Of a DNA stretch of 64,000 nucleotides, positions 40,264-49,582 are shown piece by piece. The notes beneath the pieces were generated by a model that worked only from the letters and a program-made list of their open reading frames with translations, was not told where the DNA came from and did not search any database. This DNA is from Pseudomonas sp. Fl4BN1 (GTDB taxonomy: Bacteria; Pseudomonadota; Gammaproteobacteria; Pseudomonadales; Pseudomonadaceae). The stretch lies in the NCBI RefSeq assembly GCF_009908285.1, contig NZ_JAAARM010000009.1, positions 124,001 through 188,000 on the forward strand. Direction: 5' to 3'. Positions within the stretch are counted from its first letter, which is position 1. The number at the start of each line of letters is the position of its first letter. A program made the position numbers and the translations under genes.

Positions 40264-42164
40264 CAGTTTCTCGCCAAGGGACGGCCCCGGTCAGCATGCT
40301 GACTTCGACCGAGCAATGCAGTGCTGCGCGTCAGTTGACCCTGGCGATGCTGGCCCTGGGGTTGCTGGGGCTTGGGCTGGTGTGGCGCTGGTTGGCCCCG
40401 GAGCAGGTCGGCGTCAGTCAATTGCTACTGGGTGTCGCCTCGCTGCTGGTGGCCGTGCCGGTGATGCGCTCGGCCTGGTTCAGCCTGCGTTATCCGAGCC
40501 TGCACGGCATCACCGATCAACTGATTGCCCTGGCCATGCTCGGTGCCTGGGCCACCGGTGATCTGCTGACCGCCGCCTTGCTGCCGATCATCATGATCTT
40601 CGGCCATGTGCTGGAGGAGCGCAGTGTGATCGGCTCCCAGGAAGCCATTGATGCCCTGGGCCGTTTGACCCGCAGTCAGGCGCGTCGGGTCCAGGCCGAT
40701 GGCAGTGTGCTGGAGGTGGACAATGCCACCCTCAAGGCCGGGGACCTGGTGGAGGTTCGCGCCGGTGACCGGGTGCCCGCCGATGGTGTGGTGGTGTCCG
40801 GCCAGGCGAGCCTGGATACCGCGCCGATCACCGGTGAGTCGGTGCCCCTGGAAGCCGCGGTGGGCATGCAGGTGTTCGGCGGGGCGATCAATCTCGACGG
40901 CCTGTTGCGCCTGGAGGTGACCCGTACCGGCGAAGAGTCGACCCTGGGCAAGGTGATCGCCCTGATGCAAAGCGCCGAACGGGCCAAGCCGCCCATCACC
41001 CGTCTGCTGGAGCGTTACGCCGGCAGCTATCTGGTGCTGGTGCTGTTGTTGGCGGCGGTGACCTGGTTCATCACCAATGATGCCCAGGCCATGCTTGCCG
41101 TGCTGGTGGCGGCCTGTCCCTGTGCCCTGGTGTTGTCGGCGCCGGCCACGGCGATTGCCGGGATCGCCGTAGCGGCGCGCCACGGCATCCTGATCCGCAG
41201 TTCGGCGTTTCTCGAAGAGTTGGCGGACCTGACTTCATTGGTGGTGGACAAGACCGGCACCCTGACTTTCGGCACCCTGCGCCTGCAAGCCATCGACACT
41301 GCCCAGGAGGATCAACGGGCGATGCTCGCCCTCGCCGCCAGCCTGGGCTCGGCTAGCAGTCACCCGGTAAGCCGAGCGTTGGCCGGGCTGGTGAGCCAGG
41401 ATCAGCAGTGGTCACTGCGTGATATCCATGAGCGCCAGGGGCTCGGCGTGGTGGCGCGTACCGAACAAGGCGAGGCCGCTTTAGGGCGTCCGGAGTTGTT
41501 TGCCCAGTTGGCAATCAACACCCGCCCTGTCCCGGGGCATGACGGGCCGATTGCCGGCCTGGCGCTCAATGGCGAGTTCCTCGGCTGGCTGCTGCTGGCG
41601 GACAGCGTCAAACCCGAAGCCCAGCAAGCGCTGGAGGAATTGCGTGAGCTGGGGCTGGGTCGCCAGTTGCTGCTGACCGGCGACCGGCAAAGTGTCGCGG
41701 ACAGTCTGGCGCAGGAAGTGGGCATCAGCGATGTCGAGGCCCAGGCCTTGCCGGAAGACAAGCTCCAGCGGGTGCTGGGGGAAATCGACAAGGGCTTCCG
41801 GCCGATGGTGGTGGGAGACGGCATCAACGATTCCCTGGCGCTCAAGGCTGGGGTGGTGGGCGTCGCGATGGGCGCCGGTGGCGCGGATATCGCCCTGGCT
41901 TCGGCCGATGTGGTGCTGATCGGCAGCGACCTGCGGCGCTTGGGAACCTGCGTGCGCTTGAGTCGTGAATGCCGGCGCACCTTGCAGGTCAACGTGATCA
42001 TCGGCCTGGGCTGGACCCTGGCCATTGTCGCCTTTGCCGCCTTTGGCTGGCTGGGAGCGGCGGGGGCGATGATCGCTGCGGTGTTGCACAACCTCAGCAC
42101 TTTGCTGGTGCTGGGCAATGCCGGACGGTTGTTGCGGTTCCAGGAGCCGCTGTTGAAGCTGTGA
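40260..42164 (+). CDS. Heavy-metal-translocating P1B-type ATPase
   Basis: 634-residue metal exporter. Transmembrane metal site CPC (AACPCALVLS, ~285), TGES actuator loop, phosphorylation motif DKTGT (~335), P1B-specific SSHP motif (~372) and GDGIND hinge (~525) are all present. There is no N-terminal CxxC metal-binding domain; the His-rich tail of the co-transcribed SPFH protein may supply that function. Metal choice (Cu+, Zn2+ or another) cannot be decided from the CPC alone. It overlaps the third SPFH gene (ATGA). Confidence 0.93.
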   Translation: MTVSRQGTAPVSMLTSTEQCSAARQLTLAMLALGLLGLGLVWRWLAPEQVGVSQLLLGVASLLVAVPVMRSAWFSLRYPSLHGITDQLIALAMLGAWATGDLLTAALLPIIMIFGHVLEERSVIGSQEAIDALGRLTRSQARRVQADGSVLEVDNATLKAGDLVEVRAGDRVPADGVVVSGQASLDTAPITGESVPLEAAVGMQVFGGAINLDGLLRLEVTRTGEESTLGKVIALMQSAERAKPPITRLLERYAGSYLVLVLLLAAVTWFITNDAQAMLAVLVAACPCALVLSAPATAIAGIAVAARHGILIRSSAFLEELADLTSLVVDKTGTLTFGTLRLQAIDTAQEDQRAMLALAASLGSASSHPVSRALAGLVSQDQQWSLRDIHERQGLGVVARTEQGEAALGRPELFAQLAINTRPVPGHDGPIAGLALNGEFLGWLLLADSVKPEAQQALEELRELGLGRQLLLTGDRQSVADSLAQEVGISDVEAQALPEDKLQRVLGEIDKGFRPMVVGDGINDSLALKAGVVGVAMGAGGADIALASADVVLIGSDLRRLGTCVRLSRECRRTLQVNVIIGLGWTLAIVAFAAFGWLGAAGAMIAAVLHNLSTLLVLGNAGRLLRFQEPLLKL

Positions 42165-42173
42165 AGACGACGT

Positions 42174-42211
42174 TCGTCGGCAAGCCAGCGCTCGCCGGTG
42201 CTGGTTTTTTT
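42174..42211 (+). terminator. Terminator after the P-ATPase, partly built from a REP-like sequence
   Basis: CCAGCGC (42185-42191) pairs with GTGCTGG (42198-42204), followed by seven T. The left flank (TCGTCGGCAAGCCAGCG) resembles a degenerate REP arm. It separates the SPFH/P-ATPase unit from the bufferin operon. Confidence 0.8.
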
Positions 42212-42245
42212 GTGAGTCGGTTGCTCGCCTGTAGTTTTTTTTCAT

Positions 42246-42340
42246 CCCGGCTGTAACGCCGGGAGTCCTCCTCTCTCTAGTGCTAGGACGGGATTGAACA
42301 AGCGTCCCGCCAACCCCCTGCGACTATTGAGGAAATAAAA
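42246..42340 (+). promoter_or_regulatory. Leader/promoter region of the bufferin operon
   Basis: Starts with an inverted repeat CCCGGC (42246-42251)/GCCGGG (42258-42263) that overlaps TGTAAC, a string seen in ECF-sigma -35 elements. Bufferin-type operons in other proteobacteria are commonly ECF-controlled. No confident -10 is seen. The ribosome site GAGG lies 8 bases before bufA. Confidence 0.4.
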
Positions 42341-42592
42341 ATGAACATGAAAAAAACCGTTGCCGGCGCCGCCTTGGCTTTCGCTGCCGCCACTATGTTT
42401 GCTGGTGTTGTCACTCAAGCGTCGGCCGCTGATGCCCAAGTTCATTGTTACGGCGTCAACGCTTGCAAAGGCCAGAACGACTGCAAGACTAAAGACCACG
42501 CCTGTAAAGGCATGGGCGCCTGCAAAGGTCAGGGTTTCAAGGCCATGACTCAGGCGGCGTGCGACAAAGCAGGCGGCAAAGTCGGCGAGTAA
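42341..42592 (+). CDS. bufA: Bufferin-type RiPP precursor, DUF2282 family (BufA)
   Basis: 83-residue precursor. A Sec-type signal peptide (~1-30, ending QASAA) precedes a core with six Cys at positions 36, 42, 48, 55, 61 and 74, in the repeated context ACKG / DCK / ACKG. DUF2282 peptides are modified on Cys by an MNIO enzyme and exported to sequester copper (bufferins, described in Caulobacter). The MNIO and partner genes follow directly. Which Cys are modified here cannot be seen. Confidence 0.9.
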   Translation: MNMKKTVAGAALAFAAATMFAGVVTQASAADAQVHCYGVNACKGQNDCKTKDHACKGMGACKGQGFKAMTQAACDKAGGKVGE

Positions 42593-42656
42593 GCGGCGAT
42601 CGAGTGCTGCCGCAGTGGATTGACGACCGCTGCGGCCACTTTGCAAGGAGTTCACG

Positions 42657-43502
42657 ATGTCTGATTTCCCTTCAAGCCTGGGCTACGGCCTGGGTTTGCG
42701 CAGTGCCTACTATCAGCAGATTCTCGATGAAGCACCGGACATCGACTGGTTCGAAGTGGTGTCCGAGAACTTCATGGTCCAGGGCGGCAAGGCCCTGTAT
42801 TACCTGGACGCCATCGCCGAGCGTTATCCGATCGTGATGCACGGAGTGTCGCTGTCGATTGGCGGCCCCCATGCCCTGGATCGGGATTACCTGGGCCAGC
42901 TCAAGCAACTGGCCAAGCGGGTTGGCCCGGCATGGATTTCCGATCATCTGTGCTGGAGCCGTGGCAACGCCCATCAGTTGCACGACCTGCTGCCATTACC
43001 CTACACCGAAGAGAGCCTGCATTACGTGGCGGACCGGGTGCGCCAGGTGCAGGAGTTGCTGGAGCGTCCGCTGGTGTTGGAGAACGTTTCCAGCTATGTG
43101 CGTGCAGCGGCGGATCAGTTCAGCGAGTGGGAGTTTCTTGCCGCCTTGAGCCAACTCAGCGGCTGTGAGCTGTTGCTGGACGTAAACAATGTTTACGTCA
43201 GTTCGCGCAATCATGGTTTCGATCCCTGGCAGTTCATCCAGGGCTTGCCGGCTCAGCGAGTGCGGCAACTGCATTTGGCTGGGCACCAGGACTATGGCGA
43301 CTATGTGATCGACACCCATGACCATCCAGTGTGCGATCCGGTCTGGGAGTTGTATCAGAGGACACTCGAACACCTGGGACCCGTGGCGACCCTACTGGAG
43401 CGTGACGATCATTTTCCGCCCCTGGACGAGTTGCTCGCCGAATTGCACAAGGCGCGTGACCTGGGCCGGCAGACCCTGGCCGGGAGACAGCAATGCGCCT
43501 GA
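42657..43502 (+). CDS. bufB: MNIO-family multinuclear iron oxygenase, DUF692 (BufB)
   Basis: 281-residue TIM-barrel enzyme that converts Cys residues of the precursor to oxazolone/thiooxazole-type groups. Family residues are present: WFEVVSENFM (Glu), MHGVSLSIGG (His), ISDHLCWS (Asp-His), LVLENVSSY (Glu-Asn), LLLDVNNVYVSSRNHGFDP and HLAGHQDYGD. These supply the ligands of the di/tri-iron centre. AAGGAG precedes the ATG. It overlaps bufC by 10 bases, reflecting the obligate pair. Confidence 0.95.
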   Translation: MSDFPSSLGYGLGLRSAYYQQILDEAPDIDWFEVVSENFMVQGGKALYYLDAIAERYPIVMHGVSLSIGGPHALDRDYLGQLKQLAKRVGPAWISDHLCWSRGNAHQLHDLLPLPYTEESLHYVADRVRQVQELLERPLVLENVSSYVRAAADQFSEWEFLAALSQLSGCELLLDVNNVYVSSRNHGFDPWQFIQGLPAQRVRQLHLAGHQDYGDYVIDTHDHPVCDPVWELYQRTLEHLGPVATLLERDDHFPPLDELLAELHKARDLGRQTLAGRQQCA

Positions 43503-44281
43503 ACGACTGGCAATTGACCTTTGAGGCCTATCTGTTGGGAGTCCAGCCCCAGGCGGACGCTGTGTTGGGTGACAGCCTGATCGGCGGCCCGACCCTGGAT
43601 GTTGGCACCGGCCTGGCGATTTATCACAACGCTTATCGGGCGCGGCTGCTGGAGGTCATGGTCACGGACTTCCCGGCGATTTTGTATTGGCTCGGGGATG
43701 AAGAGTTTGAAGCCCTGGCCGCCGCTTACATACGTCAATCGCCGTCCCGGCATTTCAGCCTGCGTTGGCTGGGGCAGGGTTTTGCCGAGTTCATCCTCGG
43801 TCATCTGGTGGCGGAGCAGGGCGCACCCCTGGCGGAACTGGCGCGATTGGAGTGGGCCTTTACCCTGGCATTCGACGCCGTCGAGGCTGAGGTACTGACG
43901 GTGTCGACCATGGCGACCCTGGATGCCGAGGAATGGCCGTTGCTGCAACTGGGGCTGGCGCCTTGTGTGCAGTGGCTCGGCTGTCGCTATAACAGTGTGG
44001 CGCAGTGGCGAGCGGTCAAGGATCAGGCGGATTTCCCCGCCAGTGCCTTGCTCGACGAAGAGCAGCTTTGTCTGGTCTGGCGAGTGGAGCGAGTCTGTCG
44101 CTACCGCAGCCTGTCGACCGAGGAGACATGGGCATTGAAAGGCATGATTGAAGAGCGTTGGAATTTTGCGGAGCTCTGCGCCGAACTGGCCGTCATTTAT
44201 GCCGAGGGGGCCCCGCTGCAGGCGGTTACCTGGCTGAAACAGTGGGTCGAAGACGGCCTGGTTATGCGCAGTGAATCATAG
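43493..44281 (+). CDS. bufC: DUF2063 partner protein (BufC) of the MNIO enzyme
   Basis: 262 residues. The N-terminal DUF2063 domain has IYHNAYRARLLEVMVTDFPAILYWLGDEEF and YIRQSPSRHFSLRWLG, which in related systems recognises the precursor peptide and delivers it to the MNIO. The C-terminal part (~180-260) resembles a small winged-helix-type domain. The label 'DNA-binding' often attached to this family is doubtful here because of the RiPP context. Confidence 0.92.
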   Translation: MRLNDWQLTFEAYLLGVQPQADAVLGDSLIGGPTLDVGTGLAIYHNAYRARLLEVMVTDFPAILYWLGDEEFEALAAAYIRQSPSRHFSLRWLGQGFAEFILGHLVAEQGAPLAELARLEWAFTLAFDAVEAEVLTVSTMATLDAEEWPLLQLGLAPCVQWLGCRYNSVAQWRAVKDQADFPASALLDEEQLCLVWRVERVCRYRSLSTEETWALKGMIEERWNFAELCAELAVIYAEGAPLQAVTWLKQWVEDGLVMRSES

Positions 44282-44365
44282 AAAACCGCTATCAGATCGA
44301 TAGCCAGCTAGTTTTCTAGGATGGTCTACCCTCATTTCAGACGTCTGAAACAAGGGGGATTTTCC

Positions 44366-45553
44366 ATGCTCGTGCAACTTCCACCGGCCTTACAGAATCT
44401 GCAATTGCCCTTGCGCCTGCGGCTCTGGGACGGTCATGAGTTCAATCTGGGGCCGGACCCCAACGTCACTATTGTGGTCAAGGACCCGCAATTGGTGGCG
44501 CAATTCACCCACCCCAGCCTCGACGCCCTGGGGGGCGCGTTTGTCGAAGGCAAGCTGGAGCTCGAAGGCTCCATCAGCGAAGTCATCCGGGTCTGCGATG
44601 AACTGAGCCAAGCCTTGCTGGAGGACGGTGAGGACAATCAGCCGGTGCGTTCACAGCACGACAAAGCCACTGACGCCGCCGCCATTTCCTACCATTACGA
44701 CCTGTCCAACGCTTTTTATCAGCTCTGGCTCGACAGTGACATGGCCTATTCCTGTGCCTACTTCGAGACCGGCAGCGAATCCCTGGAACAAGCCCAGCAA
44801 GCCAAATTCCGCCACCTGTGCCGCAAGCTGCGCCTGCAACCGGGGGACTATCTGCTGGATGTCGGTTGCGGTTGGGGCGGGCTGGCTCGCTACGCTGCCC
44901 GTGAGTTTGGCGCCAAGGTGTTCGGCATTACCTTGAGCAAGGAACAACTGGCCCTGGCCCGTGAGCGGGTGAGTGCCGAAGGCCTGGACGATCTGGTGGA
45001 GTTGCAGCTGTTGGACTATCGCGACCTGCCCCAGGATGGCCGCTTCGACAAGGTGGTCAGCGTCGGTATGTTCGAGCATGTCGGCCACGCCAATCTGCCG
45101 GAGTATTGCCAGACCCTGTTCAAGGCGGTGCGCGAGGGTGGGCTGGTGATGAACCACGGGATCACCGCCAAGCACATCGACGGACGACCTGTTGGCCGCG
45201 GTGCGGGGGATTTCATCGAGCGTTACGTATTCCCCAACGGTGAGCTGCCGCACCTGTCGATGATCTCGGCGCAGATCAGCGAGGTCGGGCTGGAAATCGT
45301 CGATGTCGAGAGCCTGCGGATGCATTACGCCCGCACCCTGGACCACTGGAGCGAGCGCCTGGAAGACAATCTCGAGGCCGCCGCCCAACAGGTTCCACAG
45401 CAAGCATTACGGATCTGGCGGTTGTACCTGGCGGGTTGCGCCTATGCGTTCGCCAAGGGCTGGATCAACCTGCACCAGATCCTCGCGGTCAAACCCCATG
45501 CCGACGGCAGCCATGAACTGCCCTGGACCCGCGACGATCTCTACAATCCTTGA
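44366..45553 (+). CDS. cfa: Cyclopropane-fatty-acyl-phospholipid synthase family methyltransferase
   Basis: 395 residues. Methylates double bonds of membrane phospholipids using SAM. A small N-terminal domain is followed by the catalytic domain with YHYDLSNAFYQLWLD, SYSCAYF-type active-site Cys (MAYSCAYF), SAM site LDVGCGWGGLARYAA and MFEHVGHANLPEY. The ATG at 44366 has AAGGGGGA upstream. It is probably a paralogue of the main cfa. Convergent with the cardiolipin synthase gene (9-base gap). Confidence 0.92.
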   Translation: MLVQLPPALQNLQLPLRLRLWDGHEFNLGPDPNVTIVVKDPQLVAQFTHPSLDALGGAFVEGKLELEGSISEVIRVCDELSQALLEDGEDNQPVRSQHDKATDAAAISYHYDLSNAFYQLWLDSDMAYSCAYFETGSESLEQAQQAKFRHLCRKLRLQPGDYLLDVGCGWGGLARYAAREFGAKVFGITLSKEQLALARERVSAEGLDDLVELQLLDYRDLPQDGRFDKVVSVGMFEHVGHANLPEYCQTLFKAVREGGLVMNHGITAKHIDGRPVGRGAGDFIERYVFPNGELPHLSMISAQISEVGLEIVDVESLRMHYARTLDHWSERLEDNLEAAAQQVPQQALRIWRLYLAGCAYAFAKGWINLHQILAVKPHADGSHELPWTRDDLYNP

Positions 45554-45562
45554 CGCTGGCAT

Positions 45563-47002
45563 TCACAGAATCGGAGAAATCAGCCGCGCGACCCGCATGC
45601 CCAGTTGTTGCAGGCGGTGGGTCTGGCGGCTTTCTTCCTTGGCGATTTCCCGCGCTTTGGCGAAGTCGGCTTCCAGCATCTGCTCCACCTCAGTGGCGAA
45701 GTCGTCGTCCACGGTCAGCAGCATCACTTCGAAGTTCAAGCGGAACGACCGGTTGTCCAGGTTGGCACTGCCAATGGCGCTGATCTCGTTGTCGATCAGC
45801 ACCACCTTCTGGTGCAAGAACCCCGGCTGGTAACGGAACACCCGCACCCCGGCATTGACTGCCTCGAAGGCGAACAGGCTGGAGGCGGCATAGACGATGC
45901 GGTGATCCGGGCGCGCCGGCAGCAGGATGCGCACGTCCACATCCCGTAGCACCGCCAGGCGCAGAGCGGCGAACACGGCTTCGTCGGGGATGAAGTACGG
46001 GCTGGTGATCCAGACCCGCTCGGTGGCCGCGTGGATCGCCTCGACGAAGAACAGCGAGCAGGTTTCGTAGGCATCGGCCGGGCCGCTGGCGAGCAATTGG
46101 CAGAGCACGCCGTCATCCGGATAAGTGTCCGGAAGGATCAGCGGTGGCAACTCCCGTGCAGCCCAGAACCAGTCTTCGGCGAAGGATTCCTGCAGGCAGG
46201 CCACCACCGGGCCAGCGACCTGGATATGGGTGTCGCGCCAGGGCGCCAGCGGTGGTTTCTTGCCCAGGTATTCGTCGCCGACGTTGTGCCCGCCGACAAA
46301 ACCCAGCACGCCGTCCACTACCACGATCTTGCGGTGATTGCGGAAGTTCACCTGGAAACGGTTGAGCCAGCCGCTGCGGGTGGCGAAGGCGTGGACCTGG
46401 ACTCCGGCGTCGCGCAGTGTCTGTACATAACTGTTGGGCAGGGAATGACTGCCGATGCGGTCGTAGAGCAGGTGGATCGATACCCCTTCGGCGGCTTTCT
46501 CCAGTAGCAGGCGTTGCAGGCGTCGGCCCAGGTCGTCGTCGTGAATGATGAAGAACTGGATCAGCACGGCCTTGTGGGAGCGGCGGATGGCGTTGAAGAT
46601 CGCCTCGAAGGTGGCGTCGCCGTTGACCAGCAGGCGCACCTGATTGTTGGCCAGGCAGGGCATGCGTCCGAGCTTGGGCATGGCGCGTAGTGAGGCATAG
46701 GCCTTGGAGGCCCGGGCAGTCAGGGCTTCTTCGACCCAGGGGCGCCAGTTCAGGGCATTGATGGCCTTGTGCATTTCCACGTTGGCCTGGCGCCGCGCCT
46801 GGATATAGGCGTCGAAGGTACTGCGGCCGAATACCAGATAGGGCACCAGGGTCAGGTACGGCATGAACATCAACGACAGGGCCCAGGCGATGGCGCCTTG
46901 GGCGGTCCTGACTGTAAGCACCGCATGGATGGCGGCGATCAGTCCGAGAGAATGCAGCAGTGCGATGATATAGCCGAAGATGTGCGGGCCGAAATAATCC
47001 AT
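45563..47002 (-). CDS. cls: Cardiolipin synthase (phospholipase D family)
   Basis: 479-residue inner-membrane enzyme making cardiolipin from phosphatidylglycerol. Two N-terminal membrane helices (~8-60) are followed by two PLD/HKD motifs: [18 protein letters not shown] (~225) and [20 protein letters not shown] (~400). The ATG at 47002 gives M-D-Y-F-G-P-H, the family start. Its location near the lipid operon and cfa gives the region several membrane-lipid genes. Confidence 0.94.
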   Translation of the reverse strand: MDYFGPHIFGYIIALLHSLGLIAAIHAVLTVRTAQGAIAWALSLMFMPYLTLVPYLVFGRSTFDAYIQARRQANVEMHKAINALNWRPWVEEALTARASKAYASLRAMPKLGRMPCLANNQVRLLVNGDATFEAIFNAIRRSHKAVLIQFFIIHDDDLGRRLQRLLLEKAAEGVSIHLLYDRIGSHSLPNSYVQTLRDAGVQVHAFATRSGWLNRFQVNFRNHRKIVVVDGVLGFVGGHNVGDEYLGKKPPLAPWRDTHIQVAGPVVACLQESFAEDWFWAARELPPLILPDTYPDDGVLCQLLASGPADAYETCSLFFVEAIHAATERVWITSPYFIPDEAVFAALRLAVLRDVDVRILLPARPDHRIVYAASSLFAFEAVNAGVRVFRYQPGFLHQKVVLIDNEISAIGSANLDNRSFRLNFEVMLLTVDDDFATEVEQMLEADFAKAREIAKEESRQTHRLQQLGMRVARLISPIL

Positions 47003-47133
47003 GGGGCAACCTTGCTCCTGAAGATTCACCCCCTAAAAGACCATGTTCTATAGCGAAAGTCGCTATTTTATTCTGTATGCAACACCGAGCCCTGGCCGAA
47101 GTCTAACGGCCACTATTGTCTAGGAGTCATTCG

Positions 47134-47658
47134 ATGAAACTTCATTTACTGGGTTGGGCCTTGGCTGCGGGGCTGGCGCTTCCGGTGGTTGCGCAGGCGC
47201 AGATGCTGCAGCCGGGGTTGTGGGAGCTGACCAGCAGCAACATGAAGATCGAGGACCAGAACCTGCCGGACCTGTCGTTGATTCTTGGCCAGTTGCAGCA
47301 GCAAATGACCCCGGAGCAGCGGGCGATGTTGGAGAAGCAGGGCGTGACCATGGGTGGCAAGGGCATCCGCGCGTGCCTGACCCAGGCCCAGGTGCAGTCC
47401 GACACCATTCCGCTGCAGGACCCGCAATCGGGTTGCCAGCAGCAAATCACCGAGCGCAACGGCAATCAGTGGAAGTTTCGCTTCAGTTGCCCCAAAGCCC
47501 AGGGCAATGGGGTGGCCAAGTTCATCAGTGATCGCGAGTTCACCACCCATGTGATCGGCACCTTCAATGCCACCGGCCTACAGCAGAACGGCAGCATGGA
47601 CACCCGTGCGGTGTGGCTGGGACAGGACTGCGGCACGGTAAAACCTCGCGCCTCATAA
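47134..47658 (+). CDS. DUF3617-containing secreted protein
   Basis: 174 residues with a Sec signal peptide (cleavage near VVAQAQ). It carries the QPGLWELTSSN motif of DUF3617 and four Cys, which probably form two disulfides in the periplasm. Function unknown. AGGAG lies 7 bases before ATG 47134. It converges with thrS2, leaving only 4 bases between the two genes. Confidence 0.87.
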   Translation: MKLHLLGWALAAGLALPVVAQAQMLQPGLWELTSSNMKIEDQNLPDLSLILGQLQQQMTPEQRAMLEKQGVTMGGKGIRACLTQAQVQSDTIPLQDPQSGCQQQITERNGNQWKFRFSCPKAQGNGVAKFISDREFTTHVIGTFNATGLQQNGSMDTRAVWLGQDCGTVKPRAS

Positions 47659-47662
47659 GCGG

Positions 47663-49552
47663 CTAGACGATACGGGCCAGGGCCTGCTCCAGCGTCAGGC
47701 GGCCCAGGTCCTCGCCGTTCCTACTGCGCAGGCTGACGTAGCCTCCTTGCTTTTCCTTGTCTCCGATCACCAGCAGGTACGGTACTTTCTGCAGGCTGTG
47801 CTCGCGGATCTTGTAGCCGATCTTTTCGTTGCGCAGGTCGGCACTGGCCCGCAGTCCGTGTTGGCGCAGGGTGTCGCGGACTTCCCGGGCATAATCCGCC
47901 TGGGCTTCGCTGATGTTCAGCACCACCACCTGTTGCGGGGCCAGCCATAGGGGCAGGGCGCCGCCATAGTGTTCGATGAGGATGCCGATGAAGCGCTCCA
48001 GGGAGCCGAACAGTGCGCGGTGCAGCATCACCGGTTGCCGACGTTCGCCGCTGTCGCTGATGTAGCTGATGGCGAAGCGCTCGGGCAAGTTGAGGTCGAC
48101 TTGCAGGGTGCCGCACTGCCAGTCGCGCCCGATTGCGTCCCGCAGCACGAACTCCAGCTTTGGGCCGTAGAAGGCGCCTTCTCCCGGGTTGAGCTGATAG
48201 TCGACCTGCATGCTCTGCAGGGCGCCGATCAGAGCGTTTTCCAATTGGTCCCAGACTTCGTCACTGCCGATGCGGTTGGCCGGGCGGGTAGAGAGCTTTA
48301 CCGCCACCTCGGCAAAACCGAACTCCTTGTAGATATCGAACACCAGGGCGATGGTGCTGGCGCATTCGCCTTGCATCTGTTCCGGGGTACAGAAGATGTG
48401 GGCGTCGTCCTGGGTGAAGTGACGCACCCGGAGCAGGCCGTGCAGGGCACCTGACGGTTCGTAGCGGTGGACCTTGCCGAACTCGGCGATACGCAGCGGC
48501 AGGTCGCGGTAGCTCTTCAGGCGGTGGCCGAAGATCGCTACCGCGCCTGGGCAGTTCATCGGCTTGAGGGCGAAGGTGCGCTGGTCCTCGGTGCTGGTGG
48601 TGAACATGTGGTCGCGGTAGTTCTGCCAGTGGCCGGAGGTTTCCCAGAGGCAGCGGTCCATCACGTCCGGGGTGTTCACTTCTTCGTAGCCGGCCTGTTC
48701 CTGGCGCCGGCGCATGTAGCCGATCAGTTGCTGGAACAGGGTCCAGCCCTTGGCGTGCCAGAACACTGAGCCCGGTGCGCAGTCGTCGAAATGGAACAGG
48801 TCCAGTTGTTGCCCCAGCTTGCGGTGGTCGCGCTTGGCCGCCTGTTCCAGGCGGGCCAGATAGGCGTCCAGATCCTGGCGGTTGGCCCAGCAGGTGCCGT
48901 AGATCCGCTGCAGCGGCGCGTTGTTGGCGTCGCCACGCCAGTAGGCACCGGCCACCTTGGTCAATTTGAAGGCTCGCAGTAGCCCGGTGGAGCGAACGTG
49001 AGGGCCACGGCACAGGTCCTCGAAGTCCCCCTGGCGGTACAGCGACAGCACAGCGTCCGGCGGCAGGTCGCGGATCAACTCGACCTTGTAGTCCTCGCCC
49101 AGAGCGCTGAAGTATTCCAATGCATGCTCGCGGGACAGCTCCCGACGGCGCAGCGAATGATTGGTGGCGGCGAGACTGGTCATACGCGCTTCGATCAGGC
49201 TCAGGTCTTCGGGAGTGAAAGGGCGCTCGTAGGCAAAGTCATAGAAAAAGCCGTCTTCGATCACCGGCCCGATGGCGACCTGCGCCGAGGGATACAGCTG
49301 TTTCACCGCCATCGCCAACAAGTGGGCACAGGAGTGGCGCAGCACCTCCAGCCCTTGCGGATCGCGAGCGGTAACGATGCTCAGGTTGGCATCCGTTTCC
49401 AGCAGATAGTCGCAGTCCACCAAACGGCCATCGACGTGCCCGGCTACGGCGGCTTTGGCCAGGCCGCTGCCGATGCTGGCGGCCACCTCGAACACGGACA
49501 ACGGCTGGTCGTACTCACGGTACGAGCCATCAGGCAGGGTGATGCGGATCAT
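47663..49552 (-). CDS. thrS2: Threonyl-tRNA synthetase paralogue of the zinc-starvation island
   Basis: 629 residues with TGS, editing, catalytic and anticodon domains. Editing-site motifs HSCAHLLA and DLCRGPHV are intact. Catalytic zinc ligands are retained: Cys in MNCPG, His in TQDDAHIF and His in MLHRALFG. Differences from housekeeping ThrS include MNCPGA (usually MNCPGH) and RVRHFTQ (usually RVRGFTQ) beside the zinc site. It is the last gene of the Zur-type operon, so it probably replaces or supports ThrS when zinc is low. Confidence 0.92.
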   Translation of the reverse strand: MIRITLPDGSYREYDQPLSVFEVAASIGSGLAKAAVAGHVDGRLVDCDYLLETDANLSIVTARDPQGLEVLRHSCAHLLAMAVKQLYPSAQVAIGPVIEDGFFYDFAYERPFTPEDLSLIEARMTSLAATNHSLRRRELSREHALEYFSALGEDYKVELIRDLPPDAVLSLYRQGDFEDLCRGPHVRSTGLLRAFKLTKVAGAYWRGDANNAPLQRIYGTCWANRQDLDAYLARLEQAAKRDHRKLGQQLDLFHFDDCAPGSVFWHAKGWTLFQQLIGYMRRRQEQAGYEEVNTPDVMDRCLWETSGHWQNYRDHMFTTSTEDQRTFALKPMNCPGAVAIFGHRLKSYRDLPLRIAEFGKVHRYEPSGALHGLLRVRHFTQDDAHIFCTPEQMQGECASTIALVFDIYKEFGFAEVAVKLSTRPANRIGSDEVWDQLENALIGALQSMQVDYQLNPGEGAFYGPKLEFVLRDAIGRDWQCGTLQVDLNLPERFAISYISDSGERRQPVMLHRALFGSLERFIGILIEHYGGALPLWLAPQQVVVLNISEAQADYAREVRDTLRQHGLRASADLRNEKIGYKIREHSLQKVPYLLVIGDKEKQGGYVSLRSRNGEDLGRLTLEQALARIV

Positions 49553-49582
49553 CTTCAGTGGTCCTTGGTAAGGCGTGTGGGG

